64,000 nucleotides of DNA. It comes from CBDCGS01 sp965216915 (lineage in GTDB: Bacteria > Pseudomonadota > Alphaproteobacteria > UBA828). A program made the position numbers and the translations under genes. The stretch spans positions 1-64,000 of the forward strand of contig CBDCGS010000001.1 in assembly GCA_965216915.1 (NCBI GenBank). The letters are read 5' to 3'. This document shows, piece after piece, positions 28,367 to 37,424 of the stretch; the first letter of the stretch is position 1, and each line of letters begins with the position of its first letter. The notes beneath the pieces are model-generated. The model saw only the letters and a program-made list of their open reading frames with translations. It did not search any database and was not told the DNA's origin.

Positions 28367-29704
28367 TCAGATGAACTCGAGATACATCCGCCGCTCGACG
28401 TCGGTGACGGCGAGGCGGATGCGCTCATATTCGTTGCGCTTGACGATGCTGTAGCACTTGCAGAACTCGGCGCCGAGCGCCCCCTTCACCCAGTCCGATC
28501 GCTCGAAGGCGTCGAGCGCGGCGCCCCACTGATCGGGCACGCGCGGCACGTCTTGCTCGTCGACGTCGCCGGTGAGCGGCGGGCCCGGGTCGGTCTCGCG
28601 CGCCATGCCATCGACGCCGGCCGCGAGAAACCCTGCCATGGCGAGATAGATGTTGATGTCGCCGCCGCAGAGCCTGAGCTCGACGCGCGTGGAGTCCGGC
28701 GTCTCGTTGAGAATGCGCACCGCGACGGTGCGGTTGTCGATGCCCCAGCCCTTCGAATAGGGCGCGAACTGCCCCGGCACGAGGCGGCGGTAGGAGTTCA
28801 CGTTCGGGAAGTAGATCGCCATCAGCTCGTCGAGATGCGCGAGCACACCGCCCATGAAATGCCGGCAGGCGTCACTGATCTTGTGGGGCTTGTCGGGGTC
28901 GGCGAAGGTGTAGGCGCCATCCTCGCCGCGCATCGAGAGATGGATGTGGCAGGAGCTCCCGGTCCAGCCGTCGATCGGCTTCGCCATGAAGGTGACGCGC
29001 CGGTCGATATCCCACGCCGCCTCCTTCATCGTGGTGCGGAAGAGATGGCCGAAATCGGCGATCCGGCGGATCTCCTGATAGGGGATCGTGACCTCGTATT
29101 GGCCGGGGCCATATTCATGCCCGCTCGCCTCGAAGCCGCCATGCGCGCCGACCGCGTTCAGCAGCACCTCCTCTTCGCGCCGGAAGGTATGGCGGCGGTG
29201 CATCGAGTAGGCCTGGAGGCCCTCGCCGACCAGCTCGTAATTCTCGTCGAGCAGATAGAACTCGTACTCGGGCGCCGCGTATGCGGTGAGACCGAGTGGG
29301 CTGAGCGCCTCCACGGCGCGGGCGAGGACGTGGCGCGGATCGGCCTCGACGGAGCGGCCATCCGGCCAGCGGGTGCGCGAGAGGCAGAGCGCGGTGTTCT
29401 CGACATGGCGCAGGGTGCGCAGCGTCGCAAGATCAGGGATCGCGTAGAAATCGGCAAAGCCCGTGCTTTCGCCATAGTCGGTGCCGGGCACGACGTTCAT
29501 CTCGACATCGGCCGCATAGATCGCGGCGACGAACGGCACGCCATGGTGCAAGACGGACTCGAAGTGCCCGCGGCTGATCGCCTTGCCTCGCGCGGCGCCT
29601 GCGAAATCGCTGTACTCGACACGCACCTGGTCGATCTCGTTCTCGCGCAGCCAGTCCATCGCGCCCGCCGCGTCGCCGGTGTAAAAGTTGGGCGGAACGA
29701 TCAT
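28367..29704 (-). CDS. Glutamine synthetase family ligase (gamma-glutamylamine-synthetase-like)
   Basis: 445 residues. The beta-grasp N-terminal domain (QVRVEYSDFAGAARGKAISR) precedes the catalytic domain, with PEYEFYLLDENY supplying metal Glu residues, GPGQYEVTIPY, and the ATP/metal segment GSSCHIHLSMRG. NRTVAVRILNETPDSTRVELR is the C-terminal arginine region. Divergence from true GlnA and the genomic setting suggest a PuuA-type or other amine-glutamate ligase. GGGGAGG lies eight bases before the ATG. Confidence 0.87.
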   Translation of the reverse strand: MIVPPNFYTGDAAGAMDWLRENEIDQVRVEYSDFAGAARGKAISRGHFESVLHHGVPFVAAIYAADVEMNVVPGTDYGESTGFADFYAIPDLATLRTLRHVENTALCLSRTRWPDGRSVEADPRHVLARAVEALSPLGLTAYAAPEYEFYLLDENYELVGEGLQAYSMHRRHTFRREEEVLLNAVGAHGGFEASGHEYGPGQYEVTIPYQEIRRIADFGHLFRTTMKEAAWDIDRRVTFMAKPIDGWTGSSCHIHLSMRGEDGAYTFADPDKPHKISDACRHFMGGVLAHLDELMAIYFPNVNSYRRLVPGQFAPYSKGWGIDNRTVAVRILNETPDSTRVELRLCGGDINIYLAMAGFLAAGVDGMARETDPGPPLTGDVDEQDVPRVPDQWGAALDAFERSDWVKGALGAEFCKCYSIVKRNEYERIRLAVTDVERRMYLEFI

Positions 29705-30230
29705 TGTTTGTGCCTCCCCCTTTCGTCGCGCTTCTGCGCTTCGCCATCCCGAGCGGCGAAGTTTAGGCTTGGGGAGCGCACCAAGTCCACGCAAGCACCC
29801 CGGCGCCGACCCGACGCCACGGGCTGAGATGGGCGAATGGGCGGCGCGAGGAGATCTGCGCCTCGGGAGATTCACACCGCGTTTCCGTCGCGCGCGGCGG
29901 CGGTGCTTGGCGTCCTCGCCAGCGGCAAGCGGCGGACGGACCTGAGGGCACGGATCATCGGGAGAAGTGGGTCGCATGCGGCGCCAGGCGCACACCCCGC
30001 GCGGTTCCTGCGTGAATTTAGGGCAACATCGCGCGGAACACTAGTTTACCCAGCGATGACACTTGCCGCTGGCCAGAACTTATCGTTAATGATCAAGGTG
30101 AGGGCACGTAGTGGGGAATCGGGGAAAGGTGAAACGTGCCGTCCCTCCAGGTGCAGACATCCGTTCGGCCTGCGTGGATGGGCAAGTCGGTCCCCGACGA
30201 AACTCCATAGTGATGAAGGAGAGAGGACCG
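29705..30230. other. Intergenic region upstream of the PEP-CTERM gene
   Basis: About 525 bases without a credible gene. The last 200 bases are less GC-rich and would form a long leader or promoter region for the PEP-CTERM gene. I searched for a sigma-54 pair and for a recognisable riboswitch and could not support either. Confidence 0.5.
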
Positions 30231-31946
30231 ATGGGTTCAACAGGTAAGAGCGCGAGACGTTGGGGTTCAATGCTGTTGGGCGGCGCGCTGATCGCCGGCT
30301 GGGCGGCCGCGGCCGACGCGGCGGCCGTCTACCAGTTCACCGAGATCGACGACATCAGCGGCGTCCGTCTGGAGGCAAGCCCGCAACTCGCCAATGACGG
30401 CACGGTGATGTACATCGTCAGCAACACGAACGGCGCCAACGACCGGATCCTCACCGGCTCGGGCGGCCCCATCCGTACGGTCGTCGCCGAAGCGGACGGC
30501 ACGTTCGACGCCTTGCTTGGTGCTGCCGCGCTTGCCGAGAACACCGGCCTGATTGCGTTTGGCGCGATCACGACGAGCGGGACGCTTGGGACCTTCGTTG
30601 TCGACACCAACGGTCTTTTCACGACGATCGCGCTGGACGGCCAAGCGGTCTTCGACGACACCAATACCAATGTCGGTAATCTCGATCTGCTGACCTGTTT
30701 CGGACGCTGCGACATCGCTGATGACGGCCGCGTCGCGTTTATGGGCGACGCCAGCGGTGCGCCGCTCGCGGTCATGGAAGGCAGCGGTGGCCAGGTCACG
30801 GTGGCTTTCCAGCCCGACGGAAATGTTTTGGAGCTCGACGGGAACAAACTGCTGGTCACGAACAATGTCGGTCAGAACGCGTTCGTCTTGGACATCAACG
30901 GGTCGACCACCGAGTTGCTGCTCCTCTCCTCGAACGACAGCGGCCAGAACGACCGCTTGATCTCCACGGCCGATCCGAGCAACCCCTTCAGCCAGATCCT
31001 CTCCGTCGACATCAACGACAACGGCGCGATGGCCGTGATCGCGTCCTTGGACGGCGGCGGGCAAGGCGTGTTCACCATCGGCAACACCGGCATCATCCAA
31101 CTCATTGCCGACACCACCGGCCCGTTCGCGAGCTTCGGCAACGTGGCCATCAACGAATTCGGCCAGGTCGTGTTCGACGCCAGATTCGACGTGACGAACG
31201 ACACCGGCATCTTCACCGGCGCCGACCCGGTGGCAAACAGGGTCATCGGCGCCGGCGATTTCCTGTTCGGCGAGGCCGTGAGCTTCGTCGATCTCGGGCT
31301 CGACGCCTTCAACGATGCCGGCGCCATCGCATTCTCCGCCCTCACCGGCACCGGCGACGGCTTCAACAAGATCGTCCGTGCGAACTTAGGCCCCGGCCTC
31401 TTTGGCCTGCCGGATTCGCGTGAGCTCCTGGATCTGTTCGCGCAAATGAGCACGACCAGCGGCGAGGTCAGCATGTCGCAGGTCATCGCCGCCCAGTTCG
31501 GCGGCTTCGACCTGTCGTTCGACCTCCAGTTCCTGACGGATGTCGGCGAGCTCACCGTGATCCTTGGCGGCCTGACCTTGGGGGTCTTCGACGCCGACGA
31601 CAACGGCCTGGTGGTGATCCCGATCGACCTCAAGGCGCTCTTCCCGAATGGGCTGCCGAATGAGCTCCTGTTGACCTTCCTGCTGAACAACTCGCTGGGC
31701 GCCGTGGCCCGGATCGACTCGGTGATGGCGCCCGGCATCTCCAACGGGGAGTTCGAGATCGGCCTGCTCGACGACTGGCGCATCGGCGCGGCCGGCGGCT
31801 TCGTCGTCGCCGGCGCCTTCGACACGCCGAGCATCCCAGAACCCGGCACCCTCGGCCTGCTCGTCATGGGCGTCGCCTCGGTCGCGTTCATCGCGCACCG
31901 CAGGAAACGGGGACGCAAGATGCGCCGCGCCCTGCTGCGTCACTGA
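30231..31946 (+). CDS. PEP-CTERM sorted exported protein with seven N-[DE]-x-G repeats
   Basis: 571 residues. A signal peptide (about 1-32, MLLGGALIAGWAAAADAAA) leads into a repeat domain with a shared ND-x-G-x-[VI]-A-F motif near residues 54, 102, 162, 210, 261, 307 and 360, every 46-60 residues. A beta-rich domain follows (about 400-535), then the sorting tail: SIPEPGTLGLLVMG, a hydrophobic segment and a basic end HRRKRGRKMRR. PEP-CTERM proteins are cleaved by an exosortase and linked to exopolysaccharide or biofilm matrix; the exosortase is not in this window. An ATG at 30213 is an alternative start. Confidence 0.87.
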   Translation: MGSTGKSARRWGSMLLGGALIAGWAAAADAAAVYQFTEIDDISGVRLEASPQLANDGTVMYIVSNTNGANDRILTGSGGPIRTVVAEADGTFDALLGAAALAENTGLIAFGAITTSGTLGTFVVDTNGLFTTIALDGQAVFDDTNTNVGNLDLLTCFGRCDIADDGRVAFMGDASGAPLAVMEGSGGQVTVAFQPDGNVLELDGNKLLVTNNVGQNAFVLDINGSTTELLLLSSNDSGQNDRLISTADPSNPFSQILSVDINDNGAMAVIASLDGGGQGVFTIGNTGIIQLIADTTGPFASFGNVAINEFGQVVFDARFDVTNDTGIFTGADPVANRVIGAGDFLFGEAVSFVDLGLDAFNDAGAIAFSALTGTGDGFNKIVRANLGPGLFGLPDSRELLDLFAQMSTTSGEVSMSQVIAAQFGGFDLSFDLQFLTDVGELTVILGGLTLGVFDADDNGLVVIPIDLKALFPNGLPNELLLTFLLNNSLGAVARIDSVMAPGISNGEFEIGLLDDWRIGAAGGFVVAGAFDTPSIPEPGTLGLLVMGVASVAFIAHRRKRGRKMRRALLRH

Positions 31947-31999
31947 GGGGCCTCGAGACGGCACGAAACGAACTGACAAAGCAAAGGGGAAACAGGGCG

Positions 32000-32380
32000 A
32001 TGAAGATCAACGCAACCGCAGCATTGGCAGCCGTGGCGTTGCTGGCATCCGCACCGGCTCTTGCCGACGAAGCACCGACCGGCCAGGCGCCGGCATTTCA
32101 GACGCTGTCGGTCGCCGAAGCAACACCGCTGACGGAGGCGGAGGCCACGGACGTGCGCGGTGCCGCCGAGGTGACATACACGTTTGTCATCAGGAACGAG
32201 GGGGACGCTCTGGAGTTCAGCGGCTCTCACACCGTGAGCGACGCCGCGTTCTTCGCGATCAGCCGCTCCCGGGAACCGGCGGGTCAGTGCAACAGTGATC
32301 CGGCTTGCACGATCACCACCGGCGACAACATCGAGCCCAACCCCACCCGGGCTGAATACGCGGTGCTATTGGTCTTGTAG
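32000..32380 (+). CDS. Small secreted protein of unknown function with PLxxxEaxDvRG motif
   Basis: 126 residues with a clear signal peptide (MKINATAALAAVALLASAPALADE, cut after about residue 22). After it comes ATPLTEAEATDVRGAAEVTY, similar in layout to the secreted protein at 54.5 kb. The rest is polar with one Cys pair (QCNSDPACTI) that could form a disulfide. AGGGG upstream supports the ATG. It begins 53 bases after the PEP-CTERM gene and may share its transcript. I do not recognise a family. Confidence 0.72.
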   Translation: MKINATAALAAVALLASAPALADEAPTGQAPAFQTLSVAEATPLTEAEATDVRGAAEVTYTFVIRNEGDALEFSGSHTVSDAAFFAISRSREPAGQCNSDPACTITTGDNIEPNPTRAEYAVLLVL

Positions 32381-32567
32381 ACCGGGTATTCGATCGCCGG
32401 CGCACCATCTGCCGGCAACATCGCCAGGACGCGGCTTTCAAGTGTTCTGCCGCTGACGGTGCGGGGACTGCGCTAGCGAATGCCATGAGGATCGGGACAC
32501 TCGAGCGGTGCGCCAGGGCCGACGCCGGACACCGTGCGCACGCGTCGCAAGCGAACGGCGGCACGGC

Positions 32568-34082
32568 CTATTTCAAAAAGACCTCGTAGACCGGATTGTC
32601 GGTTTCCTCGACGGCGGAGAAGTTGGTCGTGGCAAGGAACTCTCGGAACGCGCTCTCCTGATCGTCCGACACCTGGATGCCCATCAGGACGCGGCCGAAG
32701 GCCGAGCCATGGTTGCGGTAGTGGAACAGGCTGATGTTCCAGCGTTGTCCCATTTCGTCGAGGAAGCCCAACAACGCGCCCGGCCGCTCGGGGAAGTGAA
32801 AGCGGAAGAGCTTCTCGTCGGTCAGCGTGCTGCCACGCCCGCCAACCATGTAGCGCACGTGGATCTTGGCCAGCTCGTTGTCCGTCATGTCGACGACGGG
32901 GAAGTGCGCCTTCGTCAGCGCCGCCAAAATGGCCTCGCGCTCGCGCTTCGCGGATTGCAGCTCCAGGCCGACGAAGATGTGTGCCGCGCTGCTGTCGGCA
33001 TAGCGGTAGTTGAACTCGGTAATGGCCCGCGCCCCGATCACCTCGCAGAACTTGCGCAGGCTCCCGGGTCGCTCGGGAATGGTCACGGCGAAGAGCGCTT
33101 CACGGGCGCTGCCGATCTCCGCGCGCTCGGAAATATGGCGCAGGCGGTCGAAGTTCACGTTGGCGCCTGAGAGGATGGCGATCAGGCTGCCGGCGCGCGT
33201 TCCGCCGCGCGCGGCATAGACCTTGAGGCCGGCGACACCGAGGGCGCCGGCCGGCTCCGCGATCGACCGCGTGTCGTCGTAGATGTCCTTGATGGCGGCG
33301 CAGATTTCGTCGGTGCTCACCAGGATGATCTCGTCGACGCATTCGGATGCGACGCGAAAGGGCTCGGCGCCGACCTCTTTCACCGCGACGCCATCCGCGA
33401 AAAGACCGACCTGCGCGAGTTCGACCGGCCGGCCGGTTTCGAGCGCCTTGGACATCGCGGCCGAATCCTCCGGCTCGACGCCAATGATCTTGATCTCCGG
33501 CCACAGCGCCTTAACGTAGGCCGCAATGCCGGCGATCAGCCCCCCGCCCCCGACGGGCACGAAGATCGCCGCGATGCCTTGCTCCTTTTGGCGCAGGATC
33601 TCGAGGCCGATGGTGCCCTGCCCGGCGATGACATCGGGGTCATCGAAGGGATGGACAAAGGCGAGACCATCCTGACTTGCGATATGCCTCGCTTTGTCGA
33701 AGGCGTCATGGACTTGCGCGCCATGGCGGATGACGCGGGCGCCGAGCCGGGAGACCGCCTCGGCCTTGATGCCGGGCGTCGTCGTCGGCATCACCACCAC
33801 GGCCTCGAGACCGAGTTTCCGCGCGGCCAAGGCGACGCCTTGCGCGTGGTTGCCGGCGGATGCGCACACCACGCCCCGCGCGCGCACCGCCGGATCGAGA
33901 TGGACGATCTTGTTGTAGGCGCCGCGGAGCTTGAAGGAGAACACCGGTTGGAGGTCTTCGCGCTTCAATAGCACTGGCTGGCCGAGCGCCTCGGAAAGAA
34001 GCGCCATCGGCTCGAGCGGCGTCTCCCGCGCGACGTCATAGACGTTCGCCTTCAGGATGCGCTCGAGATAGGACGTCGGCAT
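32568..34082 (-). CDS. ilvA: Biosynthetic threonine ammonia-lyase (threonine deaminase)
   Basis: 504 residues. The PLP domain has Lys51 in FSFKLRGAYN, the SAGNHAQGVA loop and the glycine-rich phosphate cradle PVGGGGLIAG. Two ACT-like regulatory domains follow (about 330-410 and 425-504), the layout of the isoleucine-inhibited biosynthetic enzyme rather than the short catabolic TdcB. It makes 2-oxobutyrate for isoleucine synthesis. No ilv genes are adjacent. Start at the ATG giving MPTSYLERILKANVYDVA. Confidence 0.95.
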   Translation of the reverse strand: MPTSYLERILKANVYDVARETPLEPMALLSEALGQPVLLKREDLQPVFSFKLRGAYNKIVHLDPAVRARGVVCASAGNHAQGVALAARKLGLEAVVVMPTTTPGIKAEAVSRLGARVIRHGAQVHDAFDKARHIASQDGLAFVHPFDDPDVIAGQGTIGLEILRQKEQGIAAIFVPVGGGGLIAGIAAYVKALWPEIKIIGVEPEDSAAMSKALETGRPVELAQVGLFADGVAVKEVGAEPFRVASECVDEIILVSTDEICAAIKDIYDDTRSIAEPAGALGVAGLKVYAARGGTRAGSLIAILSGANVNFDRLRHISERAEIGSAREALFAVTIPERPGSLRKFCEVIGARAITEFNYRYADSSAAHIFVGLELQSAKREREAILAALTKAHFPVVDMTDNELAKIHVRYMVGGRGSTLTDEKLFRFHFPERPGALLGFLDEMGQRWNISLFHYRNHGSAFGRVLMGIQVSDDQESAFREFLATTNFSAVEETDNPVYEVFLK

Positions 34083-34457
34083 GGCGTCGGCACCTCCTCG
34101 CGTGGCCGAGAGCGAGAGAATTGGTTAAGGCGAGGCGCCCAGCACCATCGGCCTTCGCGCGGTCTGGCAAGCGCCACAACAAACCACAAACGCCCCGGCC
34201 GCTGCGAGGCATGAAATCGCCGGCACCGGGGCGAATCGAATACCGCCCCCGTCGCAAAAGGGACCCGTGGGCACCGGGGCATGGATGGCCGAAGCCGCAC
34301 CCGAAATTCAGCGAATGGGCCGAGAGCGAAGTCGCCGACGCGCCTCGATACCCGCGCGATTGCGAGAGGACAAATTTCGCGGGGATCGAAACCCGAGCAT
34401 GGATGTGAAGGTCAGTCTATGTGTGGTCAACCGGTCGCCGGCCAGGCTCAGCGACGA
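34083..34457. other. Intergenic region carrying left decayed repeat
   Basis: No supported gene. It holds the left copy of an 82-base repeat (34267-34348) whose partner lies at 35685-35766, on the far side of the HxlR/SnoaL pair. Confidence 0.5.
34267..34348 (+). repeat. Left copy of a decayed 82-bp direct repeat
   Basis: Aligned without gaps to 35685-35766, 54 of 82 positions agree by my count, including an identical first 14 bases GTGGGCACCGGGGC and a shared GAAGTCGC and GCCTCGA. The copies bracket the lower-GC HxlR/SnoaL island. Confidence 0.55.
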
Positions 34458-34835
34458 TCATAGCTCACCGAGTGCGTCATATGCTTTGCGATTTTCGACA
34501 ATAGCGCCGTGATTGCGTTCTGCCCAATCAACCAGGTGGTGAACGGCCTGAACGGCTGACTCGCCAAGCGCCGACAATCGATAACTCACTCTGATTGGTC
34601 GGTCTGATTCAAGAGTTCGGATCACATAACCGTCACGTTCAAGATTCCGTAGAGTGCGCGTGAGCACGCGTTGCGTGATGTCACCGATCGTACGCTTGAG
34701 TTGATTGAAGCGGGTCGGCTGCTGCTCAAGAACACAAAGCACGAGCAAACTCCATTTGTCACCGATCCGATCGATGACATCGCGGTACGGGCAATTCTCC
34801 GCGTCCTTCTTATCGAGGACGGTGACTTTCAGCAT
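34458..34835 (-). CDS. HxlR-family winged-helix transcriptional regulator
   Basis: 125 residues with the HxlR signature: CPYRDVIDRIGDKWSLLVLCVL, then RFNQLKRTIGDITQRVLTRTLRNLERDGYVIR as recognition helix and wing. The Cys in ENCPYRD is the redox- or electrophile-sensing position in several relatives. It is divergent from the SnoaL-like gene across an 87-base AT-rich gap and probably controls it and itself. Codon use is visibly less GC-biased than in the flanking core genes. Confidence 0.9.
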   Translation of the reverse strand: MLKVTVLDKKDAENCPYRDVIDRIGDKWSLLVLCVLEQQPTRFNQLKRTIGDITQRVLTRTLRNLERDGYVIRTLESDRPIRVSYRLSALGESAVQAVHHLVDWAERNHGAIVENRKAYDALGEL

Positions 34836-34859
34836 ACCAGGTTCTCATCAGGTGCGTTA

Positions 34860-34887
34860 TTGACACCAGATATCAATATTATACTTA
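34860..34887 (+). promoter_or_regulatory. AT-rich divergent promoter region between hxlR-type and SnoaL-like genes
   Basis: TTGACA at 34860-34865 is followed by ATATTATACTTA. A -10 could be TATACT (14-base spacer, short) or TACTTA (16-base spacer). CCAGATATCAATATTATA supplies a likely regulator-binding segment, but no clean palindrome was found. Confidence 0.4.
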
Positions 34888-34922
34888 CATGCTGGCGTAA
34901 ACCTCGAAAAGGAGAACCTCCA

Positions 34923-35411
34923 ATGAAGCACGCGATGCTTGGCTGCCTCATGGCACTCGCGGTGGTCGTAACAGCCCTCACACCTCAAATCGGAGCCGCT
35001 GAAATGGCCAGCAAAGACAAACTGATGAAATTCTATGTTGCACTTGGCGAAAACAAGGTCGAACAGCTTGATGAAATCATCATCAAGGAGTGGGTTAGCT
35101 ACGATCTGAACCCCGGACAACAGCCGGGCCGAGATGGGCTCAAGGCCTTCATCCCGCTCATTCATGAATCCGTGTCTGACCTGAATTGGAAAGTGGAAGA
35201 GATGATTCAGCAGGGCAACGTGATCGTGGTCCGATCAACCTTCAGCGGCCTGCATACCGGTCCACTACTGGGCGTCGAGGGCACTGGCAAAACGTTTGCA
35301 GCCAAAGCGATCGACATCCACCATTTTAATGATGAGGGCATGGTAACCCATACCTATCATGTGGAAGACTGGATCGCGTTCCTCGCACAAGTCGGCGCCT
35401 TCGGCCATTAG
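34923..35411 (+). CDS. Exported SnoaL-like / NTF2-fold polyketide-cyclase-like protein
   Basis: 162 residues with an N-terminal signal peptide (MKHAMLGCLMALAVVVTALTPQIGAAE). The mature part shows the SnoaL pattern: YVALGENKVEQLDEIIIKEWVSYDLNPGQQPGRDGLKAFIPLI and HHFNDEGMVTHTYHVEDWIAFLAQVG. AAGGAG lies eight bases before the ATG. Export of a SnoaL-type fold is less usual than cytoplasmic location. It is presumably the target of the divergent HxlR regulator. Lower GC than its neighbours suggests a recent arrival. Confidence 0.82.
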   Translation: MKHAMLGCLMALAVVVTALTPQIGAAEMASKDKLMKFYVALGENKVEQLDEIIIKEWVSYDLNPGQQPGRDGLKAFIPLIHESVSDLNWKVEEMIQQGNVIVVRSTFSGLHTGPLLGVEGTGKTFAAKAIDIHHFNDEGMVTHTYHVEDWIAFLAQVGAFGH

Positions 35412-35904
35412 TTGCGATCCCAGGCGGACGTGCCGTCAGGCATGTCCGCCTGACTGAGCCGCAGCCAACACCCGCCAGTGGACTCGAGATATGCCTCGGC
35501 ACTCCCAGGGATGCCCAACTGGGGTTCGCATGAAGCGACAGAACATGCTGGTTCACGCCCCTCCCGGCAGCCCCCAACGAGTTTCATGCGGGAGCGCTCT
35601 CGGTGCGAGGGGCGCAAACGTATGATAGCAAGACGAAAAAATGGTGCCGCCGGGGTAACTTGAACACTCGTGGCGAAGCGACCGGTGGGCACCGGGGCGT
35701 GACTAGTGGACCCCGCACTTCATTTTCAGCAGTGGATCTAAAGAGGAAGTCGCTGGCGTGCCTCGAACGCCTGTCACCGCGGATTTTCGAGACGTCGGCG
35801 TTGTCCCCGGAAGCCGATGTTCCGCACGGAGCGTCCGCCTTTGCTGGATCTATGTCCGGCCTCCCGACACACGTCGTCGTGCTGTCACTTACGGCTGGGG
35901 CGCG
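35412..35904. other. Intergenic region carrying right decayed repeat
   Basis: About 490 bases without a supported gene. It contains the right copy of the 82-base repeat at 35685-35766. Short frames here match nothing I recognise. Confidence 0.5.
35685..35766 (+). repeat. Right copy of a decayed 82-bp direct repeat
   Basis: Partner of 34267-34348, same orientation, about 66 percent identical without gaps by eye. The distance between copies is 1,418 bases and encloses exactly the HxlR and SnoaL-like genes. Confidence 0.55.
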
Positions 35905-36714
35905 CTAATCGAGCGCGCGGATAAAGGCGTCCACCTCCTCGTTGAACCGGTCGGTCTCCTCGAGAAACGGACAATGGCTGCTGTTCTCGTAGAGCGACAA
36001 CTGCGAGCCGGCAATACGCTCCCGCAGGAAGACCGCGGCCTCGACGGGCATCAGCTTGCCCTCGGCAGAGCCGAACACAATGAGGGTCGGCACCTCGAGT
36101 GCCGCGACATCTTCACGATAGTCCCTCATCGTCTGATCGTAGAGCACAGAGCAGGCGATCGCCGGCGGGATCTTCAGGTTCTCCGCAAGCATCCAGGCGG
36201 CGTCCTCATCGCTCGGCGAGTCCTTAAACAAGAGTGGGATGACCTCGCGAAAGGTGCGCTCGGGATCCGTCTGCAGCCCGGCCATCAGATCGGTCAGCGT
36301 GTCGAGATCGAAGATGCCGTGCTCCCAAGCCGGGGACTTGAAATCCGACGGGCCCTGATCGACCAATACCGTGGCCGCGACGTCGGCATCACCGAACTCG
36401 TTGACGTACTCCCAAATCACCATGCAGCCCATCGACCAGCCAACGAGCACCACATCGCGGAGGCCGTTCGCTGTGAGAAACGCACGCAGGTCTTGCGCAT
36501 AAGTGGGCATCGTGTGGCCGTGCGCGACATTCGACGAGCGGCCGTGCCCGCGCAGATCGAGGGCGAGGGCGTGATAGTTCTCGCCGAAGAACGGCAGCTG
36601 CCGCTGGAAAAAGCGAGCGCTCATCATCACGCCATGAATGAAGACAATCGGTCGCCCTTGTCCCGCTTCGTCATAGTGCAGCGTAAGGTGGTCATCGATC
36701 ACGCAGCTGGGCAT
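35905..36714 (-). CDS. Alpha/beta-fold hydrolase
   Basis: 269 residues. Oxyanion-hole motif VFIHGVM, nucleophile elbow GWSMG with Ser94, and a C-terminal His in NSSHCPFLEE. The acid after strand 6 is not a clear Asp: FGSAEGKLMPVE offers Glu instead. The cap domain (about 130-205) is acidic. The family includes haloperoxidase-like and esterase enzymes; the substrate is unknown. No clear operon partner. Confidence 0.87.
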   Translation of the reverse strand: MPSCVIDDHLTLHYDEAGQGRPIVFIHGVMMSARFFQRQLPFFGENYHALALDLRGHGRSSNVAHGHTMPTYAQDLRAFLTANGLRDVVLVGWSMGCMVIWEYVNEFGDADVAATVLVDQGPSDFKSPAWEHGIFDLDTLTDLMAGLQTDPERTFREVIPLLFKDSPSDEDAAWMLAENLKIPPAIACSVLYDQTMRDYREDVAALEVPTLIVFGSAEGKLMPVEAAVFLRERIAGSQLSLYENSSHCPFLEETDRFNEEVDAFIRALD

Positions 36715-36947
36715 GGCCAGGCCCCTCCCCCAGATCCTGGAACAAGATACTCCCCGGCGGGTGTGCCAAGGCGATACGAACGGTAACTCGGCTCAAGGGA
36801 CTTGTGGCCCAATAACCGTGACCATGAGTGGAAAAACCGGAGCGAAGCGTAGATTTCCGAGCCTAACCCGGAGCGGACCTTCGAGCGCGAGCCACTCAAG
36901 CCGGGTCTTCGAGTGAATCCACGACCCCCGGTATGCGGCTTGGATCC

Positions 36948-37199
36948 CTAGGGCGTGGTGTCGGTGACGGGATCGTTGGTGCCGGTCGCGCCGCCACCGC
37001 CGGCGAGCGCGGCCATGCCTTGCGCCCCCGGGGAATTGTCGATCTGGCTCGATGTCACCACGAACATGTTGTCGACGCTCGAGCCGAGGAGGTTCAGGCC
37101 GCCGATGATCGCGACACCCGCGAGCACGGCGATCAAGCCATACTCGATCGACGTCACGCCATCGCGGGCGCGCAAGAACCGCATCACATGGGCCAGCAT
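36948..37199 (-). CDS. Flp-family type IVb pilin
   Basis: 83 residues. A short basic leader (MLAHVMRFLRARDG) is followed by the prepilin cleavage site and the Glu at +5 in VTSIEYGLIAVLAGVAIIGG, then a hydrophobic helix and a Gly/Thr-rich tail. AAGGAG six bases upstream supports the first ATG. Assembly would need a TadV/CpaA peptidase and Tad machinery, none of which is here. Divergent from the KAP NTPase gene. Confidence 0.9.
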   Translation of the reverse strand: MLAHVMRFLRARDGVTSIEYGLIAVLAGVAIIGGLNLLGSSVDNMFVVTSSQIDNSPGAQGMAALAGGGGATGTNDPVTDTTP

Positions 37200-37424
37200 C
37201 GGTCTCTCCTTTGCCGGTCTCGAGTTTCGACGGGCGGAAGTCTAGTGTCGGACTCGCTAATGGCGCGCTAAACAAAAGAGTGAATTTTAACTTTCCGAAT
37301 TTCCAGCAAATTTCGCAGACCATCTCTGTGACGGCTACACGCGCGAACCGTCGCGCGGCGCCGCCGATCGCGCTATCGTCTTGACCGACCGCGGCGCAGC
37401 GCGCCCTGCCGGATCGGCGTAACC

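Noticed and set aside
29950..30230. Riboswitch or sigma-54 promoter before the PEP-CTERM gene
   Set aside because: No conserved riboswitch core or TGGCAC-N5-TTGC pair could be found by eye.
35412..35904. Short frames between the SnoaL-like and alpha/beta hydrolase genes
   Set aside because: No ribosome sites, signal peptides or recognisable motifs; the region fits decayed repeat DNA better.
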